Counted from the stretch's first letter, positions 35,502 to 44,408 are shown. The stretch is DNA of 64,000 bases from Pseudomonadota bacterium (GCA_021794595.1 JAJYQN010000047.1:1-64000); one strand, 5' to 3'. Notes: a model not told the origin generated them from the letters alone. Made by a program: numbers and translations.

Positions 35502-35996
35502 ATGTTCAAGACGAAAATACCACCACCGTTCTACGCGCTCGCCACGGCCTTGCTTGTTTACGCAGTTCACTGCTTTCTGCCGGTCCCCATTGATTTTCCC
35601 GTGGCAGCTGGGGGGTGGGCGATCTCGTTGTTGGGCCTTATTCTGATTGCTTGGGCAGGGATAACGTTTCGACGGGCCCACACAACGATCAATCCCACCG
35701 TCCCCTCGAGGGCAAGCCGGTTGGTGACCGAGGGGCCCTTCCGGTTCACGAGAAACCCTATGTATCTGGGTCTTGCTTTAATGCTGACCGGATGGGGGCT
35801 TTGGCTCAACAACTGGGTGGGCTTATTGGGCATACCCCTGTTTGTGGGGGTGGTGACGATCCTCCAAATTTCTTCAGAGGAGCAAGCCCTCCAGTCGCGC
35901 TTCGGTGAGGACTATATCAGTTACCAGCGGCGCGTTCATCGGTGGTTCGGTCCGGTTAAAGCTGTCTTGCCACGGCCGAATTCCAAGCGCAAGTAA
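35502..35996 (+). CDS. Isoprenylcysteine/phospholipid methyltransferase-like membrane protein
   Basis: The protein is 164 aa with four membrane helices. Its C-terminal half has the ICMT/PEMT pattern: LVTEGPFRFTRNPMYLGLAL (about 74-93), then ISSEEQALQSRFGEDYISYQRRVHRW near 123-148. RNPMY and the EE motif bind AdoMet in this family. The methyl acceptor is unknown; bacterial members are often isolated as here. It lies alone between two non-coding stretches. Confidence 0.88.
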   Translation: MFKTKIPPPFYALATALLVYAVHCFLPVPIDFPVAAGGWAISLLGLILIAWAGITFRRAHTTINPTVPSRASRLVTEGPFRFTRNPMYLGLALMLTGWGLWLNNWVGLLGIPLFVGVVTILQISSEEQALQSRFGEDYISYQRRVHRWFGPVKAVLPRPNSKRK

Positions 35997-36534
35997 GCGC
36001 TGCCAATAGCCGCTTGGCTTGCCTCGATGCCCGCTTGGGCCACGGTCCATCGGGAACTGGCCCCTAAGCGCGTCATCCTGATGCTGAGCGGGAGGACACG
36101 AGGAGACCCACCGGCCCCGGTATGAGAAAGGGGCGTTCAGACCATCTTCGATGGGGTGCCAGCAATGGCCGGAATGCGCAGCGGGGGTACGACACTCACT
36201 ATCCATATCAGCGAGGCGGCGAATAACGCTAACACGTCTCACCATTCGCTGTGACCGGGGACTGACAGTGGCTTAGAGGCGCGAGGCGCATAAGTTTTAA
36301 TCGCCAAAACTGCGTTAGGGGCGCGTCGATCTGTAGGGCAAAGGGAGATCGTTGATTACGGTCTCGCCTAGTGCGCCAAACAGACATTGTGATACAACGT
36401 CTTACACAAGGCTAAGCCGCCAGGAACACTATTTATGGGTAGTCTCAGGTAGTCTCACGATCCGCCTTGACGATTGGGGCTTATGGGTCTCGCCTTTTTG
36501 CGTCACGCCGCTGTTGCTGTGTGCCCGAGCCTCT
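35997..36534. other. 538-bp region without an identifiable gene
   Basis: No frame gives a convincing product. The sequence includes a short tandem of GTAGTCTCA near 36440 and leads into the istB remnant. Given the decayed Fic gene and the istB fragment, this is probably degraded mobile DNA, but I cannot assign a family. Confidence 0.35.
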
Positions 36535-36723
36535 TTTGGTCCGATAGGATACGCCGTCGACAGCCAGGATCTCGGCCGGGCGGATGTTGCGATCAATGAG
36601 CAAGATCACACAGGCGGCGTTGGGAAAGACCTTGGGCCATGCAGAGAAGGGTCTATTGGTTGTCAGAAGCAGGCTTTTCGTCTCATAGCGGCAGCTCGCC
36701 ACCTCAAAGAGCAGGTAGGCATG
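36535..36723 (-). pseudogene. IS21-type istB (transposition ATPase) remnant
   Basis: On the minus strand, LLFEVASCRYETKSLLLTTN, then RPFSAWPKVFPNAACVILLI and GVSYRTKRG correspond to the C-terminal third of IstB, the DnaC-like helper ATPase of IS21 elements. The Walker A and B portions are missing and unrelated sequence lies upstream. No istA or terminal repeats are visible, so only a fossil of the element remains. Confidence 0.75.
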
Positions 36724-36853
36724 GCGGTCGCCACAGGAGATCGGCCAGGGGATGCGCACGATATCGGAAAGCCGAACCGCGTCTCTTAGCCATTTACCAA
36801 CCGGATGTGTCGGTGGAGCCCCACAGCTTGCGGGAGCTTGCGTGAGGAATGAT

Positions 36854-37219
36854 TCAGCGCTGTGGGCTAAGGTATTTCGCCATGCCGCAAACACCGAGGA
36901 AAGCGCGCTCGACTTTTGTCATTTCCTCTTCGCTTAATGTGGTCAGTGGCCCCTCTCCCAAGCGCTCACGATCCAGCGCGCGAGGTTGATCAACGACCAC
37001 TTGGCAATTTGCCAGCAAACGACCTTTGGCGCGCACCGATACTCGCCAGACGCTATAGTCTGGATACACCTGTGTTGTGATAGGTAGGATGACAACCATG
37101 GGCGTGTCGATCGCGTTCAGTTGATCGGCCTGCAAAACCAGCACCGGCCGGATCTTGCCGATTTCGCGCCCGCGACCCGGGTTGAGGTTGGCTACCCAGA
37201 CTTCGCCGCGTCGGATCAT
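36854..37219 (-). CDS. MazF/PemK-family toxin
   Basis: The protein is 121 aa from ATG 37219. MIRRGEVWVANLNPGRGREIGKIRPVLVLQAD is the usual N-terminal beta barrel with the RP dipeptide, here shown only by its start and end (RRGEVWVANL and GKIRPVLVLQ). ILPITTQ and CQVVVDQPRALD are further family signatures. MazF-type toxins are sequence-specific endoribonucleases. The ATG overlaps the antitoxin stop (ATGA, 37216-37219), a classic toxin-antitoxin arrangement. Confidence 0.93.
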   Translation of the reverse strand: MIRRGEVWVANLNPGRGREIGKIRPVLVLQADQLNAIDTPMVVILPITTQVYPDYSVWRVSVRAKGRLLANCQVVVDQPRALDRERLGEGPLTTLSEEEMTKVERAFLGVCGMAKYLSPQR

Positions 37220-37521
37220 TTCCACCACGGCTTCGGCTCAGGGTCGCCGGGCTTGCGGCCTTCGGCCATATCCCATGCCGCGTTATCCAGTGGCAAAAAC
37301 TCGTCTGCGATTTCAAGCGCACCTTGGCGCACGGCTTTGTCGGCATACGCGGTTTTGGCCTCGGCAACCAGCGCATCCATCAGTTGCTTACGTTCCAACT
37401 CGCTTAAAAACTCCTCCAGCGCTGTGCGCGCCAGCTCGGAACGGTTCTGGTGGGTCTGTGCCGCCAACGCCGTCAATTGCCGGTCCAGCTTATCCGGCAG
37501 ACGTAAGGTTAAGGTCGCCAT
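37216..37521 (-). CDS. Ribbon-helix-helix antitoxin of MazF-like toxin
   Basis: The protein is 101 aa. N-terminal MATLTLRLPDKLDRQLTALA is a CopG/MetJ-type ribbon-helix-helix strand and helix, followed by ELARTALEEFLSELERKQLM. The acidic, Trp-ended C-terminus (PEPKPWWK) probably wraps the toxin. First gene of the pair, it should autorepress from the AT-rich promoter region upstream, where GTACG-N6-CGTAC (37546-37561) is a candidate operator. Confidence 0.9.
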   Translation of the reverse strand: MATLTLRLPDKLDRQLTALAAQTHQNRSELARTALEEFLSELERKQLMDALVAEAKTAYADKAVRQGALEIADEFLPLDNAAWDMAEGRKPGDPEPKPWWK

Positions 37522-37917
37522 GTCCTCTCCTGTGAACTACTAAACGTACGCCATATCGTACTATAAATATTAATACAATTCACAATACACGCTAGGCCAC
37601 GATAAGCCCATGCCTACGCCCATCTGGAAGATTCCACGCCGTGCACTGACGCGGGTAACGGGGGAAAAATTCCAGGCGCCACAGAGACTTGTGAGGAGTG
37701 CTTTGCCATAAAGCGGCATATCGTTTTGCCAAGTGAGCGGCAATCGCGCGGCTCGGGGCGTCCTAGTGACGGGCGCCTTGAGGTTTGGTGCTATCGGGGC
37801 GGCGATATCGGCTAATATGGCGGAGTTTTTGGGAACTTAGGCGGCCTCAGGAGGTCTTTCGGCTGTGAGCCTGAGGGCGTGACCCGAACATCCCCGAACA
37901 TACGAGAGGAAGCAACC
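37522..37917. other. 396-bp intergenic region with antitoxin promoter and small-protein promoter
   Basis: The stretch next to the antitoxin gene (37540-37590) is the most AT-rich in the neighbourhood and holds its presumed promoter and operator. The other end has CCTCAGG (37845-37851) and CCTGAGG (37870-37876), a seven-base inverted repeat ahead of the small gene at 37918. I see no gene in between. Confidence 0.45.
37546..37561. promoter_or_regulatory. Candidate antitoxin operator
   Basis: GTACG-CCATAT-CGTAC is a perfect inverted repeat 25 bases upstream of the antitoxin ATG, inside an AT-rich region. Ribbon-helix-helix antitoxins bind such short palindromes as dimers of dimers. CGTAC also occurs as a direct repeat (37545 and 37557). 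Function is inferred. Confidence 0.5.
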
Positions 37918-38313
37918 ATGGATTATCAACAGGCAGAAAACCAACTGGCGGCGGTACAAGAGCAAACCCAAGCGAGCCTCCAAAAGCTTCAGGCGCTGGC
38001 CCAGAAGCTCGCGGCTGCCGCCCCGGATCCGACCACCGGGCGTGAATGGGCCATGGATCTCCGGGAGGTGGCGTTGGCGATGCAGACCCAGGCCCAGAAC
38101 AGCACGACACTGGCCCAACAAATGGCCGAGTACATTCGCCGTCTCGAAAGCGATGTGGCGACCCACCCAAGCCCCACGGTCCAACCTACGGGCTGGGCGA
38201 ATCAGCCCCAGGCCGGCGGTGGGTTCTTAAGCTCCTTGACGAGCGGGCTTGGCATGGGCGCCGGTTTTGCGGTGGCAGACGACCTCGTGGGCGACCTATT
38301 TAATATGTTTTAG
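37918..38313 (+). CDS. Small coiled-coil protein with Gly-rich C-terminus
   Basis: The protein is 131 aa from ATG 37918 with GAGGAAG eight bases upstream. Residues 1-85 are Gln/Ala-rich helix ([17 protein letters not shown]) likely to form a coiled coil. The C-terminal tail is Gly-rich (GGGFLSSL then [22 protein letters not shown]), reminiscent of the tail of DUF2076-type proteins, though I cannot confirm it. It overlaps the 3' end of argH by 18 bases, tail to tail. No function known. Confidence 0.65.
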   Translation: MDYQQAENQLAAVQEQTQASLQKLQALAQKLAAAAPDPTTGREWAMDLREVALAMQTQAQNSTTLAQQMAEYIRRLESDVATHPSPTVQPTGWANQPQAGGGFLSSLTSGLGMGAGFAVADDLVGDLFNMF

Positions 38314-39696
38314 CTGGGCCAGCCGTTCGTGGCCGCGGGCGACCGCGGCCCGAACCTGGCGAGGCGCCGTGCCCCCGAGATGATCGCGGGCCGCGAGCGA
38401 CCCTTCCAGGGTCAGCACCGGGAAAATATCCTCCGCTATGAGCGGCGAACAGGCCTTGAGGTCGGCCAGAGCGAGGGCTGCTAGGTCGACCTTTTGCTCG
38501 ATGGCGAGCCGGACCGCGCGGCCGGCGGCCTCGTGGGCATCCCGAAACGGCAGGCCCCGACGTACGAGATAGTCGGCAAGGTCGGTGGCCGTGGGGTAGC
38601 CTCGGGTCGCCTCAAGCCGCATGCGATCCCTGTGAAAGGTGGTGGTCGGCAGCAGCTCGGCGAGCGCGCGGAGCGAGTCCTTCAGGGTATCTAGGGTGTC
38701 AAAGAGCGGTTCCTTGTCTTCCTGGTTGTCCTTGTTGTAGGCCAGGGGCTGACCCTTCATGAGGACCAGGAGGGCGGTCAAGTGACCGATTACCCGGGCA
38801 CTCTTGCCGCGCAAAAGCTCCGGGACGTCCGGGTTCTTCTTTTGCGGCATGATCGAGGATCCGGTGCAAAAGCCGTCGGCCAGTTCGATGAAGCCAAACT
38901 GAGGCGTCGACCAGAGGACGAGCTCCTCGGCCATGCGCGACAAATGGACCATGATCAGGGCCGAGGCCGCGGTAAATTCGATCACAAAGTCGCGATCGGA
39001 GACGGCGTCGAGCGAGTTTTCGGTGGGGCGCGAAAACCCCAGGGCCCGGGCCACCATGTCCCGATCGATGGGGAAGCTTGTCCCGGCGAGAGCACCGGCC
39101 CCAAGTGGCAGGACATTCACGCGCGTACGAGCGTCTATGAGGCGTTCTTGGTCGCGCAGGCTCATCTCAAACCAGGCCAGGATATGGTGGCCTAGGGTCA
39201 CCGGCTGGGCGACCTGGAGATGCGTGAAGCCGGGCATGATGGTGTCGGCCTCACGCTCGGCAATCGCCAAAAAGACCCGACCGAGCGCCTGGAGTTGGTC
39301 CAGAAGGGCATCTATGCCGTCGCGTAGGTAGAGACGCACCGTCGTGGCGACCTGATCGTTACGGGAGCGCGCGGTGTGGAGCTTTTTCCCAACCTCCCCG
39401 ATGTGCGCGATGAGCGCTGCCTCGAGGTTCATGTGGACATCTTCGCGCTCTATGGACCACGAGAAGCGGCCCTCGTCTATATCCTTTTCGATGGCGGCAA
39501 GCCCGGACACGATGGTAGCGGCCTCATCTTGGCTTATGATGCCGACCGCGCCGAGCATGGTGGCATGGGCCTTCGAGCCCGCTATGTCGTGGCGATAGAG
39601 CCTATGGTCGAAGCTCACGGAGGCGGTAAAGGCCTCCACGAAGGCATCGGTCGGCTGGGTAAAGCGGCCTTTCCAGGCCTTTTCGGACGGGGACAT
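38296..39696 (-). CDS. argH: Argininosuccinate lyase
   Basis: The protein is 466 aa. [20 protein letters not shown] opens it, [19 protein letters not shown] carries the substrate-binding region, TTLSHT-equivalent [15 protein letters not shown] follows, and [12 protein letters not shown] near residue 275 is the fumarase/argininosuccinate lyase signature with the mobile catalytic loop. It cleaves argininosuccinate to arginine and fumarate. argB is 20 kb away. Divergent to algZR as in Pseudomonas. Confidence 0.97.
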   Translation of the reverse strand: MSPSEKAWKGRFTQPTDAFVEAFTASVSFDHRLYRHDIAGSKAHATMLGAVGIISQDEAATIVSGLAAIEKDIDEGRFSWSIEREDVHMNLEAALIAHIGEVGKKLHTARSRNDQVATTVRLYLRDGIDALLDQLQALGRVFLAIAEREADTIMPGFTHLQVAQPVTLGHHILAWFEMSLRDQERLIDARTRVNVLPLGAGALAGTSFPIDRDMVARALGFSRPTENSLDAVSDRDFVIEFTAASALIMVHLSRMAEELVLWSTPQFGFIELADGFCTGSSIMPQKKNPDVPELLRGKSARVIGHLTALLVLMKGQPLAYNKDNQEDKEPLFDTLDTLKDSLRALAELLPTTTFHRDRMRLEATRGYPTATDLADYLVRRGLPFRDAHEAAGRAVRLAIEQKVDLAALALADLKACSPLIAEDIFPVLTLEGSLAARDHLGGTAPRQVRAAVARGHERLAQLKHIK

Positions 39697-39808
39697 GCGG
39701 ATTCTCGCAGCAAAGGGCCCTTATAGTAACGAACCGGACGAGCCACGTTAAGCACCAAGGGCTGTCTCGCCATTTATCCGTCATTGACGTCCGGTCATCG
39801 GTCTCGGG

Positions 39809-39837
39809 TTGAGGCCCTACCGCTCGTCCACTACAGT
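39809..39837 (+). promoter_or_regulatory. Candidate sigma-70 promoter of the argH-algZ intergenic RNA
   Basis: TTGAGG (39809-39814) and TACAGT (39832-39837) are separated by exactly 17 bases. Matches are five of six and four of six to consensus. Transcription would begin about 39843-39845, right before the structured RNA. Confidence 0.4.
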
Positions 39838-39843
39838 TGATCT

Positions 39844-39940
39844 CGTTGTCCCTGGGCCGGACTCTCCTTATGCACCCCCACCCCGAAATACCGGCCCAGG
39901 TTGCCGGTCCCCCGAGGAAAGACTCGGGGGACGCTTTTTC
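39844..39940 (+). ncRNA. Candidate structured small RNA or attenuator leader
   Basis: CCTGGGCCGG (39851-39860) and CCGGCCCAGG (39891-39900) are perfect ten-base arms around a 30-base loop rich in C with an anti-Shine-Dalgarno-like CTCTCCTTA. A second perfect hairpin with a T-run ends it (39908-39939). With the promoter at 39809-39837 this predicts an RNA of about 95 nt. It lies 60 bases before algZ, so it may be an independent regulator or a terminating leader of algZR. No protein is encoded. No known family is recognised. Confidence 0.5.
39908..39939 (+). terminator. Rho-independent terminator
   Basis: TCCCCCGAG-GAAAGA-CTCGGGGGA forms a nine-base-pair stem with a six-base loop, followed by CGCTTTTT. 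It lies on the plus strand between divergent argH and algZ, so it must end a transcript that begins in this 303-bp gap. Confidence 0.75.
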
Positions 39941-39999
39941 CTGGTAGTCTAGAGGACCCCCCGTCTCGGCGGGCCTTTACCTTTAGACTTAAGGTGGCA

Positions 40000-41079
40000 A
40001 TGAAGGATCAGACTAGCTACTTCCTGCCCGACTTCGGTTCTCTAGAGATAGCCGCCAAGATCCTCCTGTTGGCGGAGGCCATTGCGGTCATATTTACGAT
40101 CGGCCTCAATGACCATATCGGGCCTACGGTCGGCAAAGACTTCGCGTTTTTGTCCGCCTACGCCCTCACCATCGCCTTGGTGAGCCTCCTGCTCCTGCGG
40201 ATCGCCAATCGCAGCCTACGCAAACTGTCGGTGATCGTGGGATCGCTCGCGGTGATCGCGCTTATGCAGATTGCGATCGTGGTCGTTACGGAGCTCATGA
40301 TCTTGGCCCTTTATAATCTGCAGCTTATCCCCAGCCGTTGGCCCGATTGGCAAATGGCCGTGCTTGCCCATAGTCTTCTCATTGGCACGATCGTGATGTT
40401 GCTCGCTTTACGCCATTTGTTCGTCTCGCATAAGGCGCAAATAGACGCCAAAATGGAGCAGGAGGCCCGCATACAGGCCCTGCAGTCGCGGATTCGTCCT
40501 CACTTTTTGTTTAACAGCATGAATAGCATAGCGAGCCTTACCAGAAGTGATCCACTGCGCGCCGAGGCCGCCCTCCAGGATCTCGCCGATCTTTTTCGGG
40601 TGCTGCTGGCGGATGCCCGCAAACTCGTCCCGATCTCGGCCGAGCAAGAGATATCGCGCCAATATCTTGAGATCGAAAAGCTCCGTCTCGGGGATCGTTT
40701 GCAGGTTAACTGGACTGTGAGTAATGTCCCGCGCAATGCCCTTATTCCCACGCTCACCTTGCAACCGCTCCTCGAGAACGCCATATACCACGGCATAGAG
40801 CCGCGATTCGGCGGCGGGGTTGTGAAGGTCGAATTATGGGGCGACAACGCCGGTACCTTAAATATACTCATCAGCAATCCGATTCCCGAGGTCCGCAAGC
40901 ATGCCCACGGACGGGGTAATAAGATCGCCATGGACAACATCCGTCAGCGACTGTCTTCACATTTCTTTGAAGCGGCCACCCTGCAGACGTTCGAGGAAGG
41001 CGACCAGTACCATGTCAAAATTAAAATGCCCATTGTCAAAAATCAGGGGGATCGATACCTAGCGGAGACATCACGATGA
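40000..41079 (+). CDS. algZ: AlgZ/FimS-type LytS-family sensor histidine kinase
   Basis: The protein is 359 aa from ATG 40000 with AAGG at 39991-39994. Four N-terminal membrane helices (about 15-140) precede the His_kinase domain with H168 in RIRPHFLFNSMNSIASL. The ATPase region has LTLQPLLENAIYHGIEPR (N-box) and GRGNKIAMDNIRQRL. It phosphorylates the response regulator encoded 38 bases later. ACCTT and AAGGT flank the ribosome site (39979-39995), so weak leader pairing could modulate translation. Confidence 0.9.
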   Translation: MKDQTSYFLPDFGSLEIAAKILLLAEAIAVIFTIGLNDHIGPTVGKDFAFLSAYALTIALVSLLLLRIANRSLRKLSVIVGSLAVIALMQIAIVVVTELMILALYNLQLIPSRWPDWQMAVLAHSLLIGTIVMLLALRHLFVSHKAQIDAKMEQEARIQALQSRIRPHFLFNSMNSIASLTRSDPLRAEAALQDLADLFRVLLADARKLVPISAEQEISRQYLEIEKLRLGDRLQVNWTVSNVPRNALIPTLTLQPLLENAIYHGIEPRFGGGVVKVELWGDNAGTLNILISNPIPEVRKHAHGRGNKIAMDNIRQRLSSHFFEAATLQTFEEGDQYHVKIKMPIVKNQGDRYLAETSR

Positions 41080-41117
41080 GAGAGACAGGCGTGTCAGGCG
41101 AGCAGAGGAGGGAGCCT

Positions 41118-41849
41118 ATGAAGGTTTTGATTGTGGATGATGAGAAATTGGCGCGCGACCGGCTCCGAGAGCTGGTTGGCGAGATCGGCGAGCACACGGT
41201 GGTGGGCGAGGCCATGAACGGCAGTGAGGCGATAGAACAAACCGAGCGATTGAATCCGGACGTCCTGCTCATGGATATTCGCATGCCCGGCATGGACGGG
41301 CTTGAGGCAGCCATGCACCTCATGGGATTGGATGCGCCCCCGGGTGTCATCTTTACGACCGCCTATGACCAACACGCCCTGGATGCATTTGAGGTGAACG
41401 CGGTCGATTATCTCCTGAAGCCTATTCGCAAGGACCGCTTGGCGAAGGCCTTGAGCAAGGCCGGCAAGCTGACTTTGCAGCAGCTCCAGGACTTCAATCA
41501 AGCGCAAGATACCCCGGTGGTGCGCACCCATCTGAGCGTGCATCTACGCGGAAATATTCGCTTGGTGCCGGTCCAGGACGTGCTCTATTTCCTGGCTGAC
41601 AACAAGTATGTAACGGTAAGAACCGCGAGCGAAGAACATCTGATCGAGGACTCGCTTGTGAATTTGGAGCGCGAATTCGGCGAAAGCTTTTTACGTATCC
41701 ACAGAAACGCCCTAGTCGCGACGCCTTATATCAGCGGCATCGAGAAGGACGGTAGCGGCACCTGGCATGTGGCCTTGAAGGGCCTCGACAAGCGTCTTGC
41801 CGTCAGCCGCCGCCATGCCGCTGCGGTGCGGAGATGGGCGCGCCGCTGA
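41118..41849 (+). CDS. algR: AlgR-type LytTR response regulator
   Basis: The protein is 243 aa from ATG 41118 (GAGGAGGG six bases upstream); ATG 41076, overlapping the algZ stop, is weaker. The receiver has D7/D8 in IVDDE, phospho-acceptor D53 in LLMDIRMPG, and K102 in LLKPIR. The LytTR DNA-binding domain (about 140-240) shows HLSVHLRGNIRLVPVQDV and FLRIHRNALVATPYI. In Pseudomonas the pair controls alginate, type IV pili and other envelope traits. Targets here are unknown. Confidence 0.92.
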   Translation: MKVLIVDDEKLARDRLRELVGEIGEHTVVGEAMNGSEAIEQTERLNPDVLLMDIRMPGMDGLEAAMHLMGLDAPPGVIFTTAYDQHALDAFEVNAVDYLLKPIRKDRLAKALSKAGKLTLQQLQDFNQAQDTPVVRTHLSVHLRGNIRLVPVQDVLYFLADNKYVTVRTASEEHLIEDSLVNLEREFGESFLRIHRNALVATPYISGIEKDGSGTWHVALKGLDKRLAVSRRHAAAVRRWARR

Positions 41850-41852
41850 CCG

Positions 41853-42365
41853 TTACATGCGCCACAAGGCCGCGAGAGGTTGGTCGAGGGCTCCGGGAGG
41901 AAGTGGCAGCTGGCGGTGACGGATGTCGTCGAGGGTTTCGGCAACCCGCGCGAAGTCGTGCTGGAGCCGCCAATAAACCCGAGCCTGTCCGCTGTTTTTT
42001 TCGAAGTCGGCGGTTTGACCAAAGGCCGTGCGCCCGTGGTCTGCGTAATAGGACAGCTGTCCACGGGCCTTTAAGCGATCCCGAAAAAAGCCGCTCATAA
42101 AGAGCGTGTATTCGGCCAGGTGACGGACGATGATCATTTCGTAGCCGCGGCCGTCTTCCTGTGCGGCCCGTTGTTCTGTCAAAAATTGCACAAGCGTGGT
42201 GAGGGGGCGTTGCTCGCAGTCGTTGAGAGGGTAGAGGGCGTCCGTGCGCGCAAAGCGCGTCAATAGGTCGCTCACGTAGGCCACGGTGGCGGGCTCAGCC
42301 ATTCCAGCCCGCTTGAAGCCATGCTGAATATGGCGATGAAAGAACTGGTAGAGAGTCGGCGTCAT
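41853..42365 (-). CDS. Conserved hypothetical protein, helical
   Basis: The protein is 170 aa from ATG 42365 with GAGGAGA as ribosome site. Sequence is soluble and helical, rich in Arg, Gln and aromatic residues (LYQFFHRHIQHGFKRAG, then HLAEYTLFMSGFFRDRL, then ADHGRTAFGQTADFE). I do not recognise a domain. It converges on algR with a three-base gap. A perfect TATAAT -10 (minus strand, 42394-42399) lies 29 bases upstream of the start. Confidence 0.75.
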   Translation of the reverse strand: MTPTLYQFFHRHIQHGFKRAGMAEPATVAYVSDLLTRFARTDALYPLNDCEQRPLTTLVQFLTEQRAAQEDGRGYEMIIVRHLAEYTLFMSGFFRDRLKARGQLSYYADHGRTAFGQTADFEKNSGQARVYWRLQHDFARVAETLDDIRHRQLPLPPGALDQPLAALWRM

Positions 42366-42393
42366 GATGGTCTCCTCACGCGGTCCCCATTTT

Positions 42394-42399
42394 ATTATA
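42394..42399 (-). promoter_or_regulatory. Consensus -10 box for the helical hypothetical gene
   Basis: The plus-strand ATTATA reads TATAAT on the minus strand, 29 bases upstream of the ATG at 42365. No good -35 hexamer stands at 16-18 bases, so an activator may be needed. Confidence 0.4.
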
Positions 42400-42606
42400 G
42401 TGAACGGGAAGCGAAGCGGAAGGGGCGATCGTCGCCTAGCTCTCGTCTTTTTCCCGCGCGTCTCTCGTGGGTGCGTGGCGCGCCCCCGCGCTCTTGGTGT
42501 TTGGTCTTGGTCCAAAGACCGCGGCCGGACCAGATATCTGCCGGGCGCCTTTTCGGAGGCAAGCTCCGGCCCTCGCTGAGCGGAGATGGGTCGCCCCCGG
42601 CCAGAA

Positions 42607-42634
42607 TTGACAGAGGGGGCGGCAAATGTATGAT
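42607..42634 (+). promoter_or_regulatory. Strong sigma-70 promoter of purT
   Basis: TTGACA (6/6) and TATGAT (5/6) are separated by 16 bases. The predicted transcript starts near 42641, leaving a leader of about 25 bases before the purT ATG. The gap upstream (42400-42600) also contains a six-base-pair hairpin GGTCTT/AAGACC at 42503-42520 of unknown role. Confidence 0.75.
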
Positions 42635-42666
42635 GCCCCTCAATCTTGGGCCCCGTGGGAGTTTGC

Positions 42667-43875
42667 ATGACAACTTTAGGTACGCCGCTTACGCGGGATG
42701 CTGTGCGCTTGCTGCTGCTTGGAAGCGGCGAATTAGGCAAGGAGGTGGCCATAGAGGCGCAACGGCTAGGGGTTGAGGTGGTGGCGGTCGATCGCTACGC
42801 CGATGCCCCGGCGCATCAAGTGGCGCACCGCTCCTATGTCATCGATATGCGCGATGGCGCCGCCGTGCGACGCCTTATCAAGAAGGAGCGCCCCCATTTT
42901 GTGGTGCCGGAGTTGGAGGCTATTGCCACCGAGACCTTGATGGAAATCGAAAGCGAGGGCTTAGCCGAGGTGATTCCCACGGCCCGCGGGGCCTTTCTTA
43001 CGATGAACCGTGAGGGCATACGGAGGCTTGCGGCCGAGGAGCTGAAGGTGCCGACCTCGCGTTACGCGTTCGCGGGCAGCCTCGAGGAATTGCAGGCGGC
43101 GGCGACCAGGATCGGGTTTCCCTGTGTGGTGAAGCCGGTCATGTCCTCGTCCGGGAAAGGCCAGTCGTTGGTATCCGGGGAGGCAGAGCTTTTGGCGGCT
43201 TGGCAGGAGGCCGAGAAGAAGAGTCGAGTGGCCCTGCCGCGCGTCATCGTCGAATCCTTTATAGAGTTCCAGTTCGAAATCACCCTCCTTACGGTGCGCG
43301 CACGCTCCGCGGATGGAGGTATTGAGACCCATTTCTGTGAACCGATAGGACATCGCCAAGAGCGCGGCGACTATGTGGAGAGCTGGCAACCGCAACCCTT
43401 GAGCGAGAAGGCCCTTTGCCGGGCGCGGGAGATAGCGGAGCGGGTGACGACGGCCCTCGGCGGTCGTGGCATCTTTGGGTGTGAGTTCTTTGTGAGCGAG
43501 AATGAGGTCTGGTTTTCTGAGGTCAGTCCGCGTCCGCATGATACCGGCCTTGTGACGCTTGCCACCCAATACCAGAGCGAATTCGAGTTGCATGTGCGCG
43601 CGATTCTCGGACTGCCGGTTTCGACGGTCCTACAGCAGCCAGGAGCCAGTGCCGTGATCTATGGGGGCCGGGACGCCCCTGGCGTGCGGTTTGCCAAGGT
43701 GGCGGAGGCCCTGGCCGTGCCGGGCACCAAGTTGCGGCTCTTTGGTAAGCCCGAGAGTTTTACCCATCGGCGCATGGGGGTGGCGCTCGCGGTCGCAAGC
43801 GATGTCGATACTGCCCGCAGGCGGGCCCGCGAATGCGCGCAGACGGTTGAGGTCCTGGGTCCGAGCGAGGCCTGA
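42667..43875 (+). CDS. purT: Formate-dependent GAR transformylase PurT
   Basis: The protein is 402 aa from ATG 42667 with GGGAG six bases upstream; an in-frame start at 42646 is upstream of the likely leader. It is an ATP-grasp enzyme: [24 protein letters not shown] (N domain), [13 protein letters not shown] (glycine loop about 154-166) and [14 protein letters not shown] (metal/substrate region). It makes formyl-GAR from formate and ATP, bypassing folate. A strong promoter is directly upstream. The end abuts the convergent Slp gene. Confidence 0.96.
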   Translation: MTTLGTPLTRDAVRLLLLGSGELGKEVAIEAQRLGVEVVAVDRYADAPAHQVAHRSYVIDMRDGAAVRRLIKKERPHFVVPELEAIATETLMEIESEGLAEVIPTARGAFLTMNREGIRRLAAEELKVPTSRYAFAGSLEELQAAATRIGFPCVVKPVMSSSGKGQSLVSGEAELLAAWQEAEKKSRVALPRVIVESFIEFQFEITLLTVRARSADGGIETHFCEPIGHRQERGDYVESWQPQPLSEKALCRAREIAERVTTALGGRGIFGCEFFVSENEVWFSEVSPRPHDTGLVTLATQYQSEFELHVRAILGLPVSTVLQQPGASAVIYGGRDAPGVRFAKVAEALAVPGTKLRLFGKPESFTHRRMGVALAVASDVDTARRRARECAQTVEVLGPSEA

Positions 43876-44385
43876 TTACATACCCAGCCCGACACCAAAG
43901 CCAAACGTCCAGTGGGAACGTCGACGACGGCGATAGAAGCGCCAGATATGGGTCTCGAGAATGCGGACCCGCGGGTAGACGTAGGGCGCTTGCCCTATGA
44001 GCCCTTTCTTGGTGCCGGCAACAAGACCGACTACGGTGACTAGGCGACCCTGGGCGAATACTGCGGGGTCGAGGTAGCCGGGCGCCTGGGCCTGAAATCG
44101 GCCCCAGGAAGAGCGCTGTAGACGCGGGCGTCCGCGCCGGTTGAGCGGATAGGCCAGGATCGTCAGCGTACTGTGCACGGGTCCTACGTTATCATCGATC
44201 ACCATGCCGCCCCAGCGTATGCGCGCCTCTCGGGTCGCTCGCGGGTGGGCGAGTACGTCCTGTGGCGTAAGGCGCGTCTCCACGTGATGGGCGCGCGGTC
44301 GGGGGTGCACGGCGCAGCCGTTCAGCGTGAGCAGAAGGACTGCGATGAACGTGGCCTTGCGGGTGGTCCAAGCGAAACGATACAT
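43876..44385 (-). CDS. Slp-family outer-membrane lipoprotein, copy 1
   Basis: The protein is 169 aa with lipobox LTLNGC (Cys about 24). The Slp core shows the conserved RIRWGGMVIDD, then LAYPLNRRGRP, then GRFQAQAPGYLDPAVFAQGRLVTVVG. An Arg-rich C-terminus (RRRRRSHW) replaces the hydrophobic tail of copy 2. E. coli Slp is induced at stationary phase and acid pH. This copy is second in a two-gene minus operon, 23 bases after copy 2. Confidence 0.9.
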   Translation of the reverse strand: MYRFAWTTRKATFIAVLLLTLNGCAVHPRPRAHHVETRLTPQDVLAHPRATREARIRWGGMVIDDNVGPVHSTLTILAYPLNRRGRPRLQRSSWGRFQAQAPGYLDPAVFAQGRLVTVVGLVAGTKKGLIGQAPYVYPRVRILETHIWRFYRRRRRSHWTFGFGVGLGM

Positions 44386-44408
44386 GCCATAATCCTCCGA
44401 AGGATGCG

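Noticed and set aside
35874-36245. Minus-strand frame of 123 codons as a transposase remnant
   Set aside because: No recognisable transposase motif; part overlaps the end of the methyltransferase gene.
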